Positions 6,370-16,353 are shown, counted from the stretch's first letter. The stretch: 64,000 nt of DNA from DAOPYU01 sp942493245 (GCA_942493245.1 OW818685.1:1426001-1490000); one strand, 5' to 3'. Notes: generated by a model from the letters alone, not told the origin. Program-made: numbers and translations.

Positions 6370-8760
6370 TCATTTGAATTGCGCGACGGTGACGGCCAGG
6401 CCCCCTTCGCGCGGTTCAGCCAGTTTGTGGGAACGGATCAGGGGGTGGGAGGAGAGGAATTCCCCGACGGCAGTCCGCAGGACGCCGGTGCCGAACCCGT
6501 GGATGACGCGCACCTGGGTGAGATGCGCGAGGATGGCGCGGTCGAGGTACTTGTCGAGGTTTTCGAGGGCTTCCTCGACGCGCTGGCCGGTCAGGTTGAT
6601 TTCGGGCAAAACATTCTGGAGGGTGATGCCGGTTGTGTACCGGAGGGAGGAGAGGCGCTGGGGTTCCTCGACGGGGGCTTTGGCGCGGTGGAGTTCCTTG
6701 AGCGCCGTGCGGACTTCGAGGCCCCCGAGGAGGATCGTGGCCTGGCGGCGCGATTCGTCAATTTTCAGGATCTTGCCGGGTTGTTCGCCCTTGCCGATGA
6801 GGGCCCAGGCGCCCACGGTGGGGGTGAAGCGGCCCTCCTCCTGGCGTTCGGCAACCGGTTTACTCGACGCGAGGATGCGCTCCTCGCGTCGCAGAAGGGT
6901 GTCGAGGCGTGCCTGGGATTCTTTCTGGTCGCGTTGCAGGTCGGTGCGCGCCTGCGCGAGGGCCTGACGCGAGGGGAGGTTGGCGATGCGTGTTTCGAGG
7001 TCGCGCCGGGCCTGATCGAGCAGGGCCTTGTATTCGCTTTCGAGCGTTTTTTCCGCTTCGAGTTGGGTGCGGTTGACCTGCCGGCGTTCCTTGTGAAGTT
7101 CGTCGCGCTCGTGGTTGGCGCGGCGTCGGGCGGCTTCGGCCTTGACGCGTTCGCGTTCGAGCCGCTGTTCACTCTCCTGGAGTTTCTGCAACATGTCCGA
7201 GAGGTCGCGTTCCGCCTTGGGCATTTGCTCGATGGCGGCGTCCACGATGGCCTGAGGCAGTCCCTCGGCCAGGGCGATGGTGAAGGCCTCACTGATGCCC
7301 GGGGTGTCGAGTTGCATTTCGTAGAGGGGGCGGTGACTTCTCGGGTCGAGGCGGTAGGAGGCGTTGCGCCCGTGGGGCGAGTCGTGCGCCCAGTCTTTCA
7401 GGGTGCTCAAGTGGGTGGTGACGAGAGTCAGGGCGCCCTGACTGGTGAGCGCTTCGAGGATGGCGCGTCCGAGGGCGCCGGCCTGGGTGGGGTCGGTCGC
7501 TTTTCCCAGTTCGTCGAGGAGCACGAGGGCGTTTTTTCCGCAGTGTTCGAGAATCCACGAAATGCGCCGGATGTGAGCCGAGAAGGTGCTCAGGCCGGCG
7601 GAGACGCTCTGGTCGTCGCCCATTTCGGCGAGCACCTGCCCGAAGAGGGGGAGGCGCGAGTCCACGGAGGCGGGCACGGGGATGGCGCTCTGGACCATGC
7701 AGGCGGTCAGGCCGATGGTCTTGAGCGCGGTGGTCTTGCCGCCGGTGTTGGGGCCGGTGATGACCAGGACGCGATTTTTCGTTTCGAGCCGGATGTTGAG
7801 GGGGACACTTTGGGCTGGGGTTTTGAGATAGAGCAGGGGGTGGTGGGTGATGGCCAGATGAAGCGGTTCGCCGGGCGCCACGTGGGGGCGGTGGAGGTTG
7901 TGGCGGTGGGCCAGTTGGGCGCGCGCGTGCCAGAGGTCGAACTGGATGAGGATTTCGCGGTCGGTCTGGAGCGCGGGCAGGTCCACCCGGGCTTCGTTTC
8001 CCAACTCCTGGAGAATCTTGCCGATTTCTTCCTGCTCGAGGATGCGTTCTTCGGCGACATGGTTCGCGGGTTCGACGATCTCGAACGGCTCGATGAAGAG
8101 CGTCTCGCCCGAGTGGGACGAATCGTGGACGATGCCGGGCAATCGCCCGCGCGAACCGGCCCGCACGGGCAGGACGCGCCGCCCGCCGCGCTCGGTCCAG
8201 TAGAAATCCTGGAGGACGTCGCTGCCCTGCATCTTGTTCAGGATGCGGTCGAAGACTTTCTCGATGTCTTTTTCGAGGCGGCGGATGCGGTTGCGGCAAT
8301 TGCGGAGCGCCTCGCTGGCCGAGTCGCGCACCTGGCCTTCCGGGTCGAAGATTTCGGCGATGCGCGCCGAGAGGGTCCGGAGGGGGTCAAGAGGCTCAGC
8401 CGCCTGCCAGCAGAGGGGGAAACGTTCCTGGGCGTCCAGCAGCTGGCGGCGCAGGCGAAGGACGGTCGAGAGAAAATTGCGCAGACGCAGCCAGTTGGCC
8501 GGTTCCAGAAAACCGCTGGGGACCCCCAGCCGGGCGATGGGTTCTTCGCAGTCATCCAGTTGCTGGATGTTGAGTTCCCCACCCGAATCGAGGAGGGTGA
8601 GGATTTCCTCGACGGCGTCCCAGTGGTAGCGGATTTCTCCCAGATCGGTCCAGGGGCGCGTTTGCCGGATTTGCTCACGGGCCGCCGGGGATTGGGCGAG
8701 AGCGGCCACATATTCGAGGACGGCGGGGAATTCGAGGCGCTGGAAGGTGATCTCGTCCAT
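6370..8760 (-). CDS. mutS2: Endonuclease MutS2
   Basis: 796 residues, normal for MutS2. The clamp/core region leads to the MutS-type ATPase with Walker A GPNTGGKTTALKTIGL and Walker B LLDELGKATDP. A long, strongly charged coiled coil follows (about 515-640, rich in Glu/Arg/Lys). The last 80 residues are a Smr nuclease domain (VEEALENLDKYLDRAILAH, then VIHGFGTGVLR). The MutS1 mismatch-recognition domain is missing, as expected for this family. Members act against homologous recombination or, as shown in Bacillus, in rescue of collided ribosomes through the Smr domain. The start at 8760 is only 17 bp after the engB stop, so the two genes are probably co-transcribed. Confidence 0.95.
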   Translation of the reverse strand: MDEITFQRLEFPAVLEYVAALAQSPAAREQIRQTRPWTDLGEIRYHWDAVEEILTLLDSGGELNIQQLDDCEEPIARLGVPSGFLEPANWLRLRNFLSTVLRLRRQLLDAQERFPLCWQAAEPLDPLRTLSARIAEIFDPEGQVRDSASEALRNCRNRIRRLEKDIEKVFDRILNKMQGSDVLQDFYWTERGGRRVLPVRAGSRGRLPGIVHDSSHSGETLFIEPFEIVEPANHVAEERILEQEEIGKILQELGNEARVDLPALQTDREILIQFDLWHARAQLAHRHNLHRPHVAPGEPLHLAITHHPLLYLKTPAQSVPLNIRLETKNRVLVITGPNTGGKTTALKTIGLTACMVQSAIPVPASVDSRLPLFGQVLAEMGDDQSVSAGLSTFSAHIRRISWILEHCGKNALVLLDELGKATDPTQAGALGRAILEALTSQGALTLVTTHLSTLKDWAHDSPHGRNASYRLDPRSHRPLYEMQLDTPGISEAFTIALAEGLPQAIVDAAIEQMPKAERDLSDMLQKLQESEQRLERERVKAEAARRRANHERDELHKERRQVNRTQLEAEKTLESEYKALLDQARRDLETRIANLPSRQALAQARTDLQRDQKESQARLDTLLRREERILASSKPVAERQEEGRFTPTVGAWALIGKGEQPGKILKIDESRRQATILLGGLEVRTALKELHRAKAPVEEPQRLSSLRYTTGITLQNVLPEINLTGQRVEEALENLDKYLDRAILAHLTQVRVIHGFGTGVLRTAVGEFLSSHPLIRSHKLAEPREGGLAVTVAQFK

Positions 8761-8777
8761 GTTTTCGGTTGTTTCGT

Positions 8778-9407
8778 CTATTCGGTTTCTTGTGCCGGTT
8801 CTTCTTCGAGGTAGGCGTAGAGGGTCTGGAGCAGTTTGTCGCGTCCGGCGGCGTTTTCCGCCGAGGTGGCGATGGGCCAGTGTTCCTGGGGGAGGCCGTA
8901 GTACTCGCCGATGGTTTTGCGCATCTGCTGCAAAGCCCCAAACTTGAGTTTGTCGCTCTTGGTCAGAACGATCTGGGCCGGGATTTCAAAGTGGTTGAGG
9001 TAATCCACCAGTTGGTCGTCGAGTTCGGAAGGTTTGTGACGGGCGTCGAGGAGGATGATGAGAAGTTTGAGGCGGGAATTCTTCGAGAGGAATTCCTCGA
9101 TCATGTGACGCCATTTTTCCTGTTCGGATTTGGGCGCTTTAGCGTATCCGTAACCGGGCAGGTCCACGTAATACCATTTCTGGTTGATCCGGTAGAAGTT
9201 GACCAATTGGGTCAGTCCGGGACTCTGGCTGGTCTTGGCGAGGCGTTTGCGGCGGACGAGGCTGTTGAGCAGGGAGGATTTTCCCACGTTCGAACGTCCG
9301 GCAAAGGCGACACAGGGGAAGTCATCGTCCGGATAACCGGACCGGCGCACGGCGCTGATGGTAAATTCGGCTTCGTAGATTTCCCAGGGGATTTTTTCGG
9401 GACTCAT
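8778..9407 (-). CDS. engB: Ribosome biogenesis GTPase EngB (YsxC/YihA)
   Basis: 209 residues, the usual length. The G motifs are clear: G1 GRSNVGKSSLLN, G2 region SQSPGLTQ, G3 DLPGYGYAKAP and G4 TKSD. EngB assists late assembly of the large ribosomal subunit. The C-terminus is acidic (EEEPAQETE). It is followed closely by mutS2, and it is separated from the upstream lon gene by a strong hairpin. Confidence 0.95.
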   Translation of the reverse strand: MSPEKIPWEIYEAEFTISAVRRSGYPDDDFPCVAFAGRSNVGKSSLLNSLVRRKRLAKTSQSPGLTQLVNFYRINQKWYYVDLPGYGYAKAPKSEQEKWRHMIEEFLSKNSRLKLLIILLDARHKPSELDDQLVDYLNHFEIPAQIVLTKSDKLKFGALQQMRKTIGEYYGLPQEHWPIATSAENAAGRDKLLQTLYAYLEEEPAQETE

Positions 9408-9436
9408 GAGGCTCCGTAATCCTTAATAACAGGGCT

Positions 9437-9473
9437 GCGCCCCTTTGGCCACCGTTGGAGGCCAAAGGGGCGC
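9437..9473 (-). terminator. Hairpin between lon and engB
   Basis: A perfect 14-bp stem (GCGCCCCTTTGGCC / GGCCAAAGGGGCGC) has a 9-nt loop and lies 33 bp past the lon stop. No U-tract follows on the minus strand, so termination may be partial and some read-through into engB is possible. Confidence 0.55.
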
Positions 9474-9505
9474 GCGCGGGTTTGCGTTTGTGTCGCTCCG
9501 GGCGG

Positions 9506-11989
9506 TTATCGGTTCGTCCGGGTGTTGCGTTCGCTTCGCGTGGCGTGGACGCCTGTCGTCAGGGAGGAGCGTTTCCGGCCCGGTTTGCAGGGGGGGGCGG
9601 CAGACTTCCTGATGGCGGCGTCGGAGGCCACGGGTAACAGGGCGAGTTCCAGCACCTCGCAGACGTTGCGCACGGGGATGAATTGAATCTCCTTGCGGAC
9701 GTTGGGCGCGATTTCTTCCAGATCGTCCTCGTTATCGAAGGGGATGATGACCTTGGAGATTTTGGCTCGATGGGCGGCGATGGCTTTTTCTTTCAGGCCG
9801 CCAATTTTCAGAACCTTCCCCCGCAGGGTGATCTCGCCCGTCATGGCCAGATCGCGGCGCACGGGGCGGTTGCTGAGGGCCGAGACGAGGGCGGTGATCA
9901 GGGTAACGCCCGCCGAGGGACCGTCCTTGGGGATGGCGCCTTCGGGCAGGTGGATGTGGATGTCGAGTTTCTCGTAAAAGTTCTCGGGGATGTTGAGTTC
10001 CGCCACATGCGCCCGGACGTAGCTCAGGGCGGCCTTGGCTGATTCCTGCATCACGTCGCCCAGTTTTCCGGTCAGCAGCAGGTTGCCTTTTCCGGACATG
10101 GTGGTGACTTCGACAGCGAGGATTTCGCCTCCGACCTCAGTCCAGGCCAACCCGGTGGCAGCGCCGACTTCCGGTTCGGGGTCGAGTTCGAGTTCCTTGA
10201 AATGCACGGGTCCGAGGAACTCGCGCGCGGCCTGCGCGGTGATTGTGAAGGTCTGGGGTTTACGGGCGCTGGCGACTTTGCGGGCCGCCTTTCGGCAGAC
10301 GGACGCGATCTCGCGTTCGAGGTTTCGGACGCCGGCTTCGCGGGTGTAGCTGTCGATCAGGCACTCAAGCCCTTCAGTGGTGAACTCGATCTGTTCTTTC
10401 GTCAAGCCGTGTTGGACGGTCTGACGCGGCACCAGGAAGTGGCGGGCGATTTCGAGTTTTTCGATCCGGGTGTATCCGGCCAGACGGATGATTTCCATGC
10501 GGTCGCGCAAAGCCCAGGGAATGCCGTCGGTGGTGTTGGCCGTGGTGATGAAGAGCACCTTCGAGAGATCGAGGTCCACTTCCATGTAGTGGTCGTTGAA
10601 CGTGTGGTTCTGCTCGGGATCGAGCACTTCGAGCAGCGCCGAGGCCGGGTCGCCCCGGAAGTCGGAGCTCATCTTGTCAATCTCATCGAGGAGCATGACG
10701 GGATTGGCCGATTCGGCTTTCTTGAGGAGCTGCACGATCTTGCCGGGTAACGCGCCGATGTAGGTTCGGCGGTGTCCGCGGATTTCCGCCTCGTCGCGCA
10801 CGCCGCCGAGGGAGAAGCGGACGAATTTCCGGTCGAGCGTCCGGGCGATGGATCGGGCCAGACTGGTCTTGCCGACCCCGGGAGGGCCGACCAGACAGAG
10901 GATCGGGCCGTGCATGTTGTCTTTGACGAGGCGCAGGACCGCCAGGTATTCGAGGATGCGCTCCTTGACTTTTTCCAGGCCGTAGTGGTCCTCATTAAGA
11001 ACCAGAGCGGCCCGGCGCATTTCGAGTTTGTCTTTGGTGTGGACTTTCCACGGGTAGTCGAGCAGCCACTCGATGTAGGTGCGCGAGACGGTGGACTCGG
11101 GCGACATGGGGGCCATGCGCGAGAGGCGGTTGAGCTCGCGCAGGGCTTTCTCGCGCGCTTCCTGGCTCATCTGCGATTCGTCAATGGCCGTCTGCAACTC
11201 TTCGAGTTCCACATCGTCGTCGCTGACGAGTCCGAGTTCTTTCTCGATGACCTTGAGTTGTTCGTTGAGGAAGTATTCCTTCTGGTTTTTGCCGATCTGG
11301 TTTTTGACCTGGCTGAGGATTTTGCCTTCCATGGCCAGGAGTTCGTTTTCGGAACTGAAGATGCGCGAAAGGAAGAGAAGCTTTTCGGCCACGTCTTCTT
11401 CTTCGAGCAGCGTTTGTTTGTCGTTGGTCTTGAAGGCGGCGTAGTTGCCGATGGCATGGCAGAGGGCCAACGGGTCTTCGAGGTTCTTGATGTTGAGGAA
11501 GAGGTCTTCCGGGATTTTGTCCGAAAGGCGCGAGTAGGTCTCGAACTGGTTGACCACGGCGCGGCGCAGAGCCTGAAGGTGCTTGGTCTGGCGCGGTATG
11601 TGGTGCTGGATCGGTTCCACGTGGGCGTTGATTGCGTTGCCCGGCGTGAAATAGTGCAGCACGCGCGCGACGGTCAGGCCTTCGATGAAAATGCGCATCG
11701 AGTTGTCCGGGAGGCGTTGGACCTGGAGGATCTGGCTGATGGTGCCGATCTCATAGAGATCTTTCGGTTTCGGGATTTCCGGATCCGTGGTTTTCTGGGT
11801 CACGAGGAAGATGCGGTCCCGGTCGCTGGTGGCTTGCTCGACCGCGGCAATGGACGGTGCCCGGACCACAAAGAGTGGAGAAATGCTGTTGGGGAAGATG
11901 ACGACTTCGGGTAGCGGCAGAACGGGCAGGATTTCGACTTTTTCCAGCGTCGTTTCCGGAGGGGTCGTGCTTTCAGTTTTGGCTGTCAT
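9506..11989 (-). CDS. lon: ATP-dependent protease Lon
   Basis: 827 residues from the ATG at 11989, chosen because AAGGAGCC precedes it and the protein then begins like other Lon proteins (LPVLPLPEVVIFPNSISPLF). The frame is open upstream but that part is arginine/proline noise. The N-terminal LON substrate-binding domain is about 25-225 and is followed by a helical region. The AAA+ module has Walker A GPPGVGKTSLARSIA and Walker B VMLLDEIDKM. The C-terminal S16 protease has the catalytic Ser in KDGPSAGVTL and the Lys in TLRGKVLKIGGLKEK. The basic C-terminal tail after DAAIRKSAA is longer than usual. Lon degrades misfolded and regulatory proteins in the cytoplasm. It lies downstream of clpX, a common pairing, although no clpP gene is present here. 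Confidence 0.96.
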   Translation of the reverse strand: MTAKTESTTPPETTLEKVEILPVLPLPEVVIFPNSISPLFVVRAPSIAAVEQATSDRDRIFLVTQKTTDPEIPKPKDLYEIGTISQILQVQRLPDNSMRIFIEGLTVARVLHYFTPGNAINAHVEPIQHHIPRQTKHLQALRRAVVNQFETYSRLSDKIPEDLFLNIKNLEDPLALCHAIGNYAAFKTNDKQTLLEEEDVAEKLLFLSRIFSSENELLAMEGKILSQVKNQIGKNQKEYFLNEQLKVIEKELGLVSDDDVELEELQTAIDESQMSQEAREKALRELNRLSRMAPMSPESTVSRTYIEWLLDYPWKVHTKDKLEMRRAALVLNEDHYGLEKVKERILEYLAVLRLVKDNMHGPILCLVGPPGVGKTSLARSIARTLDRKFVRFSLGGVRDEAEIRGHRRTYIGALPGKIVQLLKKAESANPVMLLDEIDKMSSDFRGDPASALLEVLDPEQNHTFNDHYMEVDLDLSKVLFITTANTTDGIPWALRDRMEIIRLAGYTRIEKLEIARHFLVPRQTVQHGLTKEQIEFTTEGLECLIDSYTREAGVRNLEREIASVCRKAARKVASARKPQTFTITAQAAREFLGPVHFKELELDPEPEVGAATGLAWTEVGGEILAVEVTTMSGKGNLLLTGKLGDVMQESAKAALSYVRAHVAELNIPENFYEKLDIHIHLPEGAIPKDGPSAGVTLITALVSALSNRPVRRDLAMTGEITLRGKVLKIGGLKEKAIAAHRAKISKVIIPFDNEDDLEEIAPNVRKEIQFIPVRNVCEVLELALLPVASDAAIRKSAAPPCKPGRKRSSLTTGVHATRSERNTRTNR

Positions 11990-12098
11990 GCGGTTCTTTG
12001 GTGGCTCCTTAAGCAATGGTTCTGTGGAATAATCTGGTGCGGCCGGATTTGCCGCGCAAGCGCTCGAAGGGGAGCGGGTCCGGAGCCGGCGTGTGGAT

Positions 12099-13361
12099 CT
12101 ATGCCGACTTGGTGTCCTCCCGGGCCACGAATTCCGGAGGTTTCTGGCCCTTGACAAAGGGCGCCCCGATATTGCAGGCGGCGACCTTGCGAGCGCGTTC
12201 GGGCAGTTCGAACATGATATCGAGCATGATGGTTTCGAGCACGGAGCGCAGGCCGCGCGCGCCGGTTTTGGTCTCGGACGCCTTCTGTGCGATGGCGCGC
12301 AGCGCATCCCGCGTGAAGTTCAGTTCCACTTCTTCGAGTTCGAAGAGGCGTTTGTACTGCTTCACGAGGGCATTCTTAGGCTCTTCGAGGATGGAGACCA
12401 AGTCGGACTCTGTCAGGTCGGCCAGGGTGGAGATGACGGGGAAACGGCCGATGAACTCGGGGATCAGGCCATATTTCACCAGGTCGTAGAAACAGACCTG
12501 GCTGAGCATTTCACCCAGGGGATAGTGCTCGCGCGAGCGGACCTCGGCGCCGAAGCCCAGCGAGCGTTCGCGGACGCGGCGTTCGATGATTTTTTCAAGC
12601 CCACTGAAAGCACCCCCGCAGATGAAGAGGATGTTGCGCGTGTTGATGCGGATGTACTCCTGATGCGGGTGTTTGCGTCCGCCGGTGGGAGGCACGTTGG
12701 CGATGGTGCCTTCGAGGATTTTGAGCAGCGCCTGCTGCACACCCTCGCCGGAAACGTCGCGGGTGATGGAGACGTTTTCCGTGGTCTTGGAAATCTTGTC
12801 AATTTCATCAATATAGACGATTCCGCGTTCGGCGCGCTCGACGCTGCCGTCGGCGGCCTGCAGGAGGCGCAGCAGGACGTTTTCCACGTCCTCCCCGACG
12901 TACCCCGCCTGAGTGAGGGAGGTGGCGTCGGCGATGGCCAGCGGCACATCGAGGATACGGGCCAGGGTTTGGGCGAAGAGCGTTTTGCCACAGCCGGTGG
13001 GACCGAGCAGGAGGATGTTGCTTTTTTCGAGTTCAACGTCTTCATTGGCGTCGTTGAAAAGCACGCGTTTGTAGTGGTTATGCACCGCCACGGACAGGAC
13101 GCGTTTGGTGTGTTCCTGGGAAATGATGTATTGGTCGAGTATTTCCTTGATTTCCGAGGGCGCGGGGACGCGTTCCAAGGTGGGCGGCTGGGTTTCCTCG
13201 GCGGTGTGAATGCCGCGGTCGCGCACCAGTTTTTCGTTGCATTGAGCGATACACTCGTCGCAGATATAGACCGTTGCATTTGGATCGCGCTGTGTCAGCC
13301 CTTTGAACAGTGTACGCACACTGTGCTGGTCGCGTCCGCAGAACGAACATCTGAGTCTCAT
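12099..13361 (-). CDS. clpX: ATP-dependent Clp protease ATP-binding subunit ClpX
   Basis: 420 residues. The N-terminal zinc-binding domain has C5xxC8 and C34xxC37 (CSFCGRD and ICDECIAQC). The AAA+ core carries Walker A GPTGCGKTLFAQ, Walker B IVYIDEIDK, and the RKH/pore region typical of ClpX (TGGRKHPHQE). The C-terminal small domain is complete (RSVLETIMLDIMFELP). ClpX unfolds tagged substrates and feeds them to ClpP. The usual clpP and tig neighbours are absent, so ClpP must be encoded elsewhere. lon follows 109 bp downstream on the same strand. Confidence 0.96.
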   Translation of the reverse strand: MRLRCSFCGRDQHSVRTLFKGLTQRDPNATVYICDECIAQCNEKLVRDRGIHTAEETQPPTLERVPAPSEIKEILDQYIISQEHTKRVLSVAVHNHYKRVLFNDANEDVELEKSNILLLGPTGCGKTLFAQTLARILDVPLAIADATSLTQAGYVGEDVENVLLRLLQAADGSVERAERGIVYIDEIDKISKTTENVSITRDVSGEGVQQALLKILEGTIANVPPTGGRKHPHQEYIRINTRNILFICGGAFSGLEKIIERRVRERSLGFGAEVRSREHYPLGEMLSQVCFYDLVKYGLIPEFIGRFPVISTLADLTESDLVSILEEPKNALVKQYKRLFELEEVELNFTRDALRAIAQKASETKTGARGLRSVLETIMLDIMFELPERARKVAACNIGAPFVKGQKPPEFVAREDTKSA

Positions 13362-13982
13362 GGGATTCTTTTCCTTTATCGGGCCTTTTGGGGCCGGATT
13401 TTTACGGGGATTCCCCGGAATGTCGCCGCCGATTTTCCACGTTTCTTGCCGGAACTCGGGACTTCCGGGAGGCGGACACCGCCGCGCCGTTTCACCATTC
13501 CGTTATTCTGGATGGCTGGTTGTTTTCACAAACACGCGCGGCCTCCGGTTGGGGGTTGCCAGAAGACCCTTCCGGAAGATCTTCCTCTTCCTCTTCCCGG
13601 TTCAACTTCCAGCAGCGATACACACGGAAGGGAGCCGATTTCCGACCCACTCCGAGGCTGATTTGGGCAAACTCGCCCATCGTTTACTACTTTATAGGAC
13701 TTTCCGGGTTTTGGCAATTCAAAAACCGCCGGATTTTGGAAGAGGAACGATTGGGGGGGAGAATCTTTCAGGATCGTCTCCCTCTTAATCATTTCTATTG
13801 GGATAATTCGGGATGTTGATCTGTCAGAGGTTAAGAATACATTCGAATCCTTTGTGCGTTCGATTTGAGGCGTTTAGATGGATGGAGTGGGAATTGTCCC
13901 GTCGTTCTTGTGTGGATTGCCAGACCGCGGGAGAAGAACCGGGGAGGCATTCTTAAAGTCTGAGTGCCATACCGGTCATGGC
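13362..13982. other. Gene-free stretch upstream of clpX
   Basis: About 620 bp between clpX and the GH30 gene. No open frame here has both a ribosome-binding site and plausible protein composition. A weak minus-strand promoter-like pair (TTGCCA and TATAAA, spacing 15 bp, near 13688-13716) could serve clpX but is not convincing. Confidence 0.5.
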
Positions 13983-15563
13983 TCAAGGCATCGCGAGGAG
14001 AACCGTTGCCACGGCACGAGCCGGGAGTAGAATGTTCGAGGCGTCTTGCCGGCTCCTTTTGAGGTTTGTTGTGGCGGACGTGGTATAAACCTCAACCGGC
14101 TTGGCAAATCCCAGAGCGCAGCGTTTTTCCTCTCTGGACAGGTTCACAAGAACGAGCGCAATTTCATTCCCCGTTCCTTTGTAGGCTGAGCACAACAGGC
14201 CATTCTCATAGGATTGGGCCTTGTCTATCTCACATTTTATCCGGACCATGCCCGGGCGGATAAAACGGGAATAGTTGCCCAGCGCCCAGAGCAGTTTGCT
14301 CTCGCGAACCGCCCCGTCGTGAATCAGACTTTCCGCCCGTGTGCCCATCCTGCCAGTGTCTCCTGCCGAACCGTCATCCAGATACACAAGGCCGTCTTTG
14401 AAGTCCCCCTGCGACAAAGCGAGCCACCATTGCCACGACCGGGCCTGAGCGAGGGTGAGATCATGGTGGATGATGCGGGCCACAAAGAGAGCCGTATCCA
14501 TTCCCAGATCGCGCCGGGGACCGCCCCCGATTTCATCATTCTTTTCCAGAATGCAATACTCGCTCTGCCAGTAACCCAGATCCGGGTTCACAGATTTCAG
14601 GGCGTCGTGGAGCATCTGACGGTACTCGACCTGTTTGTCCAGGGGCCAGACGGTGAAGTAGCTGTGCGCGGAGATGATTCGTTCCACCAGAGGCAGATCC
14701 CCCACATAAAAGGGCGAATCGGGGCTGAAAAAGAAATGCGCCTGATCGTCCCGCCCGTCATCGTCCATGGTGGTTCCGATGTGCCCGATCGTTCCCGCCT
14801 CGCCGATCACCAGACGGGTGGACAATTTGCGCCGCGCCATTTCTTTCGAAAGATACCGGGTGAGGGCGTACAACTCCACATTCCGGCCCGGCGTTCCCTC
14901 CTGTTTGCCTTCATCCCAGGCCCACTGCGGTTCGTTGAACGGGCTCAGGTAATCGAAATGGAATCCCTCCCGGTCGAAGTGTTCCAGCACATCCGTCAGG
15001 AAGATGGCGTAATCGTCCATTTTTCCCGGTTTGAGGTTCAGGCTGGAATTTCCCTGAGCCGCATAACCTTTTTCGTTCTGGGCCATGTGGACCGGCGGGG
15101 TATTGATGAAGGCCAGCAGTTTTTCCACCCCTCGAGCCTTGGCCGCCTTGAGAAACCACTGCTGCCCGGCCTGCTTCGACCAGTCGTAGGTTCCATCCGG
15201 CTTTTGAAAGCATTCCCCCCGGCGCCAAGGGTTTCGGATGCCCGAGTCGTCTCCCTGTTCTGTGGTTCCCGCCGTGATGTTGAACCGCCAGATAGACAAA
15301 CCGATTCCCTTCGGCTGTCCCTCTGCGTCCACCTCGCGGCTGAACAGGAGGTCGGCAATTCGTTCCCGCTTCTCCAACGGCCAGTTCTGGCCCACAAACT
15401 GACACTGCCAGGCGTCGGCAGCGCCAAAACCGTCCATTGTCTGATAGGGAATCCGGGAATCTATACGGATTTGCAGGGTGTCGGTGGCGAGAACGGTTTT
15501 ACCGATCGGCAATAAGAATGCGCAGAGGCAAATCAACGTACGAAGAGAACGACAGGATATCAT
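13983..15563 (-). CDS. Secreted glycoside hydrolase, family GH30
   Basis: 526 residues from the ATG at 15563 (MISCRSLRTLICLCAFLLPI), preferred because GGAGA lies five bases before it and a signal peptide follows at once; two in-frame upstream ATGs have weaker signals. The mature protein starts with QTMDGFGAADAW, the GH30 N-terminal motif. The predicted acid/base is Glu211 in SPFNEPQWAW and the nucleophile Glu335 in GYWQSEYCILE. The C-terminal part is a beta-sandwich typical of the family. The GH30 subfamily (beta-1,6-galactanase, xylanase, glucosylceramidase-like) cannot be decided by eye; long inserts and the NEPQWAW motif fit galactanase-like members. It stands alone, without adjacent sugar transport genes. 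Confidence 0.85.
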   Translation of the reverse strand: MISCRSLRTLICLCAFLLPIGKTVLATDTLQIRIDSRIPYQTMDGFGAADAWQCQFVGQNWPLEKRERIADLLFSREVDAEGQPKGIGLSIWRFNITAGTTEQGDDSGIRNPWRRGECFQKPDGTYDWSKQAGQQWFLKAAKARGVEKLLAFINTPPVHMAQNEKGYAAQGNSSLNLKPGKMDDYAIFLTDVLEHFDREGFHFDYLSPFNEPQWAWDEGKQEGTPGRNVELYALTRYLSKEMARRKLSTRLVIGEAGTIGHIGTTMDDDGRDDQAHFFFSPDSPFYVGDLPLVERIISAHSYFTVWPLDKQVEYRQMLHDALKSVNPDLGYWQSEYCILEKNDEIGGGPRRDLGMDTALFVARIIHHDLTLAQARSWQWWLALSQGDFKDGLVYLDDGSAGDTGRMGTRAESLIHDGAVRESKLLWALGNYSRFIRPGMVRIKCEIDKAQSYENGLLCSAYKGTGNEIALVLVNLSREEKRCALGFAKPVEVYTTSATTNLKRSRQDASNILLPARAVATVLLAMP

Positions 15564-15721
15564 GTGAGTCTCCATTCTCGGCGCCCCGTTTATACACGCA
15601 ACCGGCATCTCATCACCTTCATGCCGGTCGGGTTTTCGAGGCGAATTCTGTCGTGATGGCTCGTCTGTTTCGTGCTTTTCTTCTGGAATCCTTGAATCAC
15701 CGCTCTGGATGGCGGGTTACA

Positions 15722-16090
15722 TCAGGGATTCAACTGGTGAGCCAGAGTGAGCAGTTGCTCGATGGCGCTGGAGAGCTTCTGTAACTCGGACGTTTTGGGA
15801 ACATGCATCAACAGGGGGTCTTCACCTCGGACCGAGACTCGCGACGAGCTGGAGACGATGATGGGGAGGTGGGGGCCGATTTCGTGGCGAATGCCCTGAT
15901 AAACGGTCCCCCCCGTCATAATCGGCATCATGATGTCGAGGATGACCAGGTCGGGTTTGAAGATACAGATATCGCTGAGGAACTTCAGGGGATTTTCCTG
16001 TGTTTTGACGACATGTCCCTGGTTGTTCAAAAAGAGTTCAAGAGTTCTCAATACATCCGGGTCATCGTCAATAATCAGAATACGAGCCAT
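15722..16090 (-). CDS. Single-domain response regulator (REC only)
   Basis: 122 residues forming one receiver domain with no output domain. The acidic pocket IIDDDPD (8-10), the phospho-acceptor Asp in LVILDIMMP (about 52), the Ser/Thr position in IIVSSSS and the conserved Lys in HVPKTSELQ are all present. Such proteins act as phosphorelay intermediates or bind a partner, as CheY does. No histidine kinase is adjacent, so the partner is unknown. The isolated position between GH30 and clpC gives no functional hint. Confidence 0.88.
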   Translation of the reverse strand: MARILIIDDDPDVLRTLELFLNNQGHVVKTQENPLKFLSDICIFKPDLVILDIMMPIMTGGTVYQGIRHEIGPHLPIIVSSSSRVSVRGEDPLLMHVPKTSELQKLSSAIEQLLTLAHQLNP

Positions 16091-16232
16091 TCCATAACCA
16101 CCTTTTACCGGGCCACGCGTTGCATGGTTCCGGCTGAAAAGAATACGTCACACCATCGGAATCATAAAACGTCGCGAGACCAGAAGCAAGTGTTAGTCAT
16201 TTCTGAGAACGTTCTTTCTTCACCAAGGAGAA

Positions 16233-16252
16233 GGGGCGGGTAAACCCGCCCC
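16233..16252. terminator. GC-rich hairpin between clpC and response regulator
   Basis: GGGGCGGGT-AA-ACCCGCCCC is a perfect 9-bp stem with a two-base spacer in the intergenic region. There is no T-tract on either side. It may act in transcription termination or as a processing signal. Confidence 0.4.
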
Positions 16253-16277
16253 GGTGGTCTTGTGTGGGAACTAAATG

Positions 16278-16321
16278 GAACGCCCTTTACCCGCCTGTTT
16301 GTGAGCCGGTAAAGGGCGTTC
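16278..16321 (-). terminator. Hairpin downstream of clpC
   Basis: A perfect 14-bp inverted repeat (GAACGCCCTTTACC / GGTAAAGGGCGTTC) with a 16-nt loop begins 33 bp after the clpC stop. It is a likely transcript end, although no U-run follows. Confidence 0.5.
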
Positions 16322-16353
16322 AGTTGTCGGGAGGCGAGTCATGCCCCTTCGGT

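Noticed and set aside
6358..8814. 818-codon plus-strand open frame opposite mutS2
   Set aside because: MutS2 with all motifs is on the other strand; the plus-strand frame has no family resemblance and reflects high GC at third positions.
9506..12307. Upstream-extended Lon start at 12307
   Set aside because: The extra 106 residues are Arg/Pro/Ser-rich and unlike any Lon N-terminus, and they overlap the clpX 3' end; the ATG at 11989 has a ribosome-binding site.
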